Positions 6,370 to 8,181 of a DNA stretch of 8,181 nucleotides are shown one piece after another. How positions within the stretch are numbered: the stretch's first letter is position 1; every line of letters starts with the position of its first letter. Below the pieces are notes generated by a model. It searched no databases. It had not been told where the DNA came from and saw nothing but the letters and a program-made list of their open reading frames with translations. The translations under genes were made by a program, and so were the position numbers. The DNA comes from Bordetella parapertussis (GTDB lineage Bacteria > Pseudomonadota > Gammaproteobacteria > Burkholderiales > Burkholderiaceae_B). The stretch spans positions 1 through 8,181 of the forward strand of contig CAMDNZ010000081.1 of the NCBI GenBank assembly GCA_945903445.1, given 5' to 3'.

Positions 6370-6623
6370 TGCCAAGCGCAGCAATGACGTCTAGCGCGGA
6401 GACTGGCGCTGCCGAATCTCGCGCGTTCCGCAGCCCACCTCATCATAGGGTTTACAGTTTTCAGGTTCTGATCCTGCCTGAACCTTACTCAATTGGAAGT
6501 ACGCCTGCCTAGGAGAAAATTGTCATCTATGGACTCCAGGGTTGCGGGGAGTGAGCGATACGTTGGCGAGTACCCCGCGGTGTTCCCAGCATCCATGCGT
6601 TACAGACGCGGTCATGAAACAAA
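6370..6623. other. gene-free stretch before the terminator
   Basis: About 250 bases with no frame I believe. The short plus-strand frames here (for example from ATG 6530, which has a GGAG some bases upstream) read straight through the terminator hairpin and have no recognisable protein features. An imperfect inverted repeat, TTCAGG at 6460-6465 and CCTGAA at 6477-6482, lies within it. I see no RNA gene or repeat family. Confidence 0.4.
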
Positions 6624-6653
6624 AAAACGGGCCTCATCGACGAGGCCCGTTTT
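6624..6653. terminator. strong bidirectional intrinsic terminator
   Basis: AAAACGGGCCTC (6624-6635), loop ATCGAC, then GAGGCCCGTTTT (6642-6653) form a perfect 12-bp stem whose core is nine mostly G/C pairs. Seven A bases at 6621-6627 become a run of seven U on the minus strand, right after the transporter gene ends at 6702. It should therefore end transporter transcription efficiently. On the plus strand the U tract is four bases, so it can also stop reading from the tRNA side. Confidence 0.92.
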
Positions 6654-6701
6654 CATACTATGGCATAGCGACTGATCGCTACCGCACGACTTGCAGCGAC
6701 G

Positions 6702-8036
6702 TTACACCGCTTGCGCACCGCGTCCGGCTTCGCGTTCGCGCCAGCCAAAAGCGGCCAGCGGGAACATCGCGACGACGATAGCCAGAATCGACACTGCGAT
6801 CACGTAATAGGCCGGGGCCATCGGGTCGCGTTGCAACCACAACTGAGTCACCACTGGCGTCAAACCGCCGAACACGGCATAGGCTACGTTATAGGCGAAC
6901 GACAGTCCCGAGAAGCGGATAGCAGGCGGGAACGCGCGCACGCCGACGATGGGCATGGTGGCGATCGCGCCGCAGAACAGACCCACCAAACCGTAGTTGA
7001 AGATCAACTGGTTTTCGGTGATACCGGGCAGGTTGGCGTAGAAAATAGCGCTGGTCACAGCCAAGCCGCCCCATGCCAGGGTCATCGTCAAGCGCGTGCC
7101 GATGCGATCGGTCAGGTAGCCGAACAGAATGCAGCCCAGCGTCAGCGTCAAGGTGGCGACGCAATTCGCTTCCAGCGCGACGCTACGCGTGATGCCATAG
7201 CTCTTTTGCAACAAGGTAGGCGTCATCAGAATGACCACCACCACGGCGGTCGACAGCGACCACGTCAAGGCAGCGGTCACCATGCATGCGGCCTTATGCT
7301 CGCGCAGCACGGTCTTCACGGGCATTTCACGTGCCAGTGCGCGCTTGGCGGCCAACTCGCGGAACACGGGCGTTTCGCCCAGGAAACGGCGCAAATACAC
7401 CGATACGAAACCGAACACGCCGCCCAGGATGAACGGAATACGCCAGGCGTAATCGTTGACTTCTTCAGGGGTGAACGACCGGTTGATGGCAATGGCCACC
7501 AGCGAACCCAGCAAAATGCCACCAGTGATACCAGCCGTCAGGGTACCCACGCCAAAGCCATAGCGGTTGGCGGGCACATGTTCGGCCACGAATACCCATG
7601 CGCCCGGCATTTCGCCGCCGATGGCAGCGCCTTGCAGCACGCGCATCGCCAGCAATAATAAAGGCGCGGCAATGCCGATGGACGCGTAGGTGGGCATGAT
7701 GCCGATGACCAAGGTGGGCAGCGACATTAGGAAAATCGACAGCGTGAACATGCGTTTGCGGCCCAATTTGTCGCCGTAGTGTGCAATGATGATGCCCCCT
7801 AGGGGACGAGCCAGATAGCCTGCGGCAAAAATGCCCAGGGTCTGTAGTTGAATCAGCCAGTCCGGCATCGAGGGCGGAAAGAACAGGTGGCCCAGCGTGA
7901 TCGTGAAAAACACGAAAATCACGAAATCGTAAAACTCGAAGGTCCCGCCCAAGGCAGCGAGGCCGAGGGTCTTGTAGTCGTCGCGGCCCAGGGGCCGTGC
8001 GGCAGGCGCTGTCGCGCCGGATTCAGCTGGCGTCAT
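6702..8036 (-). CDS. MFS transporter of the metabolite:H+ symporter (MHS) family
   Basis: A 444-residue inner-membrane protein with about 12 hydrophobic segments, the normal length for proton-coupled uptake carriers such as ShiA, CitA, KgtP or ProP relatives. Visible marks are GTFEFYDF in helix 1 (Glu34, Asp37), the loop 2-3 signature GGIIIAHYGDKLGRKR (80-95), RVLQGAAIGGEMPGAW in helix 4 (132-147), AWRIPF (198-203), and GETPVF (220-225) at the central loop. A second, weaker motif-A copy, GYLTDRIGTR, sits in the C-terminal half. The substrate is probably a small organic acid or osmolyte but cannot be read from the sequence. The ATG at 8036 is preferred, with AGGA just upstream; a TTG at 8069 would add 11 non-family residues. 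It is a single-gene unit closed by the strong terminator at 6624-6653. Confidence 0.9.
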   Translation of the reverse strand: MTPAESGATAPAARPLGRDDYKTLGLAALGGTFEFYDFVIFVFFTITLGHLFFPPSMPDWLIQLQTLGIFAAGYLARPLGGIIIAHYGDKLGRKRMFTLSIFLMSLPTLVIGIMPTYASIGIAAPLLLLAMRVLQGAAIGGEMPGAWVFVAEHVPANRYGFGVGTLTAGITGGILLGSLVAIAINRSFTPEEVNDYAWRIPFILGGVFGFVSVYLRRFLGETPVFRELAAKRALAREMPVKTVLREHKAACMVTAALTWSLSTAVVVVILMTPTLLQKSYGITRSVALEANCVATLTLTLGCILFGYLTDRIGTRLTMTLAWGGLAVTSAIFYANLPGITENQLIFNYGLVGLFCGAIATMPIVGVRAFPPAIRFSGLSFAYNVAYAVFGGLTPVVTQLWLQRDPMAPAYYVIAVSILAIVVAMFPLAAFGWREREAGRGAQAV

Positions 8037-8097
8037 ATGTCCTAGCCACGATTTAATCTGACAGTACAACTCTATTAAGCGCCTAAAGAAGGAGACG

Positions 8098-8181
8098 GTG
8101 TCGGCATTGTCCGATTCAACTGTTTATCGAGAGCGAGTTGTTTTGACTCCTGGAAGGTATGCCATGGTGTTTTACCAAAGC
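8098..8181 (+). CDS. possible start of a gene running off the right edge
   Basis: A frame is open from GTG 8098 to the window end (28 codons). AAGGAG at 8089-8094 precedes it, although the three-base spacing is short. In the same frame an ATG at 8164 has GGAAGG at 8152-8157 with good six-base spacing and is an equally good start. The visible peptide (MSALSDSTVYRERVV, then LTPGRYAMVFYQS) is too short to assign. It diverges from the transporter, so a linked regulator or enzyme would be natural, but that is a guess. Confidence 0.3.
   Translation, partial: MSALSDSTVYRERVVLTPGRYAMVFYQS

Noticed and set aside
6530..6673. Small plus-strand frame beginning at ATG 6530
   Set aside because: It reads through the terminator hairpin and has no protein character; the GGAG upstream is probably chance.
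6711..7658. Long plus-strand frame of 315 codons opposite the MFS transporter
   Set aside because: It is the antisense of a clear transporter gene. Its product is rich in His, Gln, Asp and Gly with no domain pattern, as expected from a GC-rich shadow frame.
1..8181. CRISPR array, insertion sequence or other mobile element
   Set aside because: No regularly spaced repeats, transposase-like frames or terminal inverted repeats were found by reading both strands.

Overview
The window reads as chromosomal DNA from a betaproteobacterium of the order Burkholderiales, most likely an Alcaligenaceae-type genome related to Bordetella, Achromobacter or Pusillimonas. This rests on the moderately GC-rich codon use and on family style: an IlvD/Edd sugar-acid dehydratase followed by an RraA-like protein, a PldA with a long N-terminal extension, a DUF2789 protein, a small Mrr-like membrane protein beside a tRNA, and an MHS-type transporter. 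No database search was possible, so the taxon is inferred.

Layout, left to right. Bases 1-680 (minus) are the N-terminal part of a KdpD-like (DUF4118) sensor kinase that runs off the left edge. It diverges from a two-gene plus-strand operon: an L-arabinonate-type IlvD/Edd dehydratase (783-2606) and an RraA-family protein (2623-3339). The short divergent spacer holds a perfect 8-2-8 palindrome (719-736), a likely operator. Two adjacent hairpins follow the operon, then a small secreted protein of unknown function (3502-3822). Convergent with it is pldA, outer membrane phospholipase A (5164-3851, minus). Next come tRNA-Arg(UCU) at 5381-5457, a frameshifted Mrr-like membrane protein (5472-6067) and a DUF2789 protein (6103-6369). 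A stretch of about 250 bases without a convincing gene leads to a strong bidirectional terminator (6624-6653). An MHS/MFS transporter (8036-6702, minus) follows, and the first codons of a possible divergent gene lie at the right edge.

How the genes fit together. The dehydratase and RraA-like protein form the one clear metabolic unit. The dehydratase should turn an aldonate into a 2-keto-3-deoxy acid, which is a 4-hydroxy-2-oxo acid and so the kind of compound that RraA-fold pyruvate aldolases cleave. The RraA-like protein lacks one expected aldolase aspartate, which makes its role uncertain. The other genes look like ordinary, unlinked chromosomal functions. I see no CRISPR array, insertion sequence, prophage or defence island. 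The points most worth a second look are the frameshift at a G5-C-T5 run, the modified RraA site, the operator palindrome, the dehydratase N-terminus and the small secreted protein.
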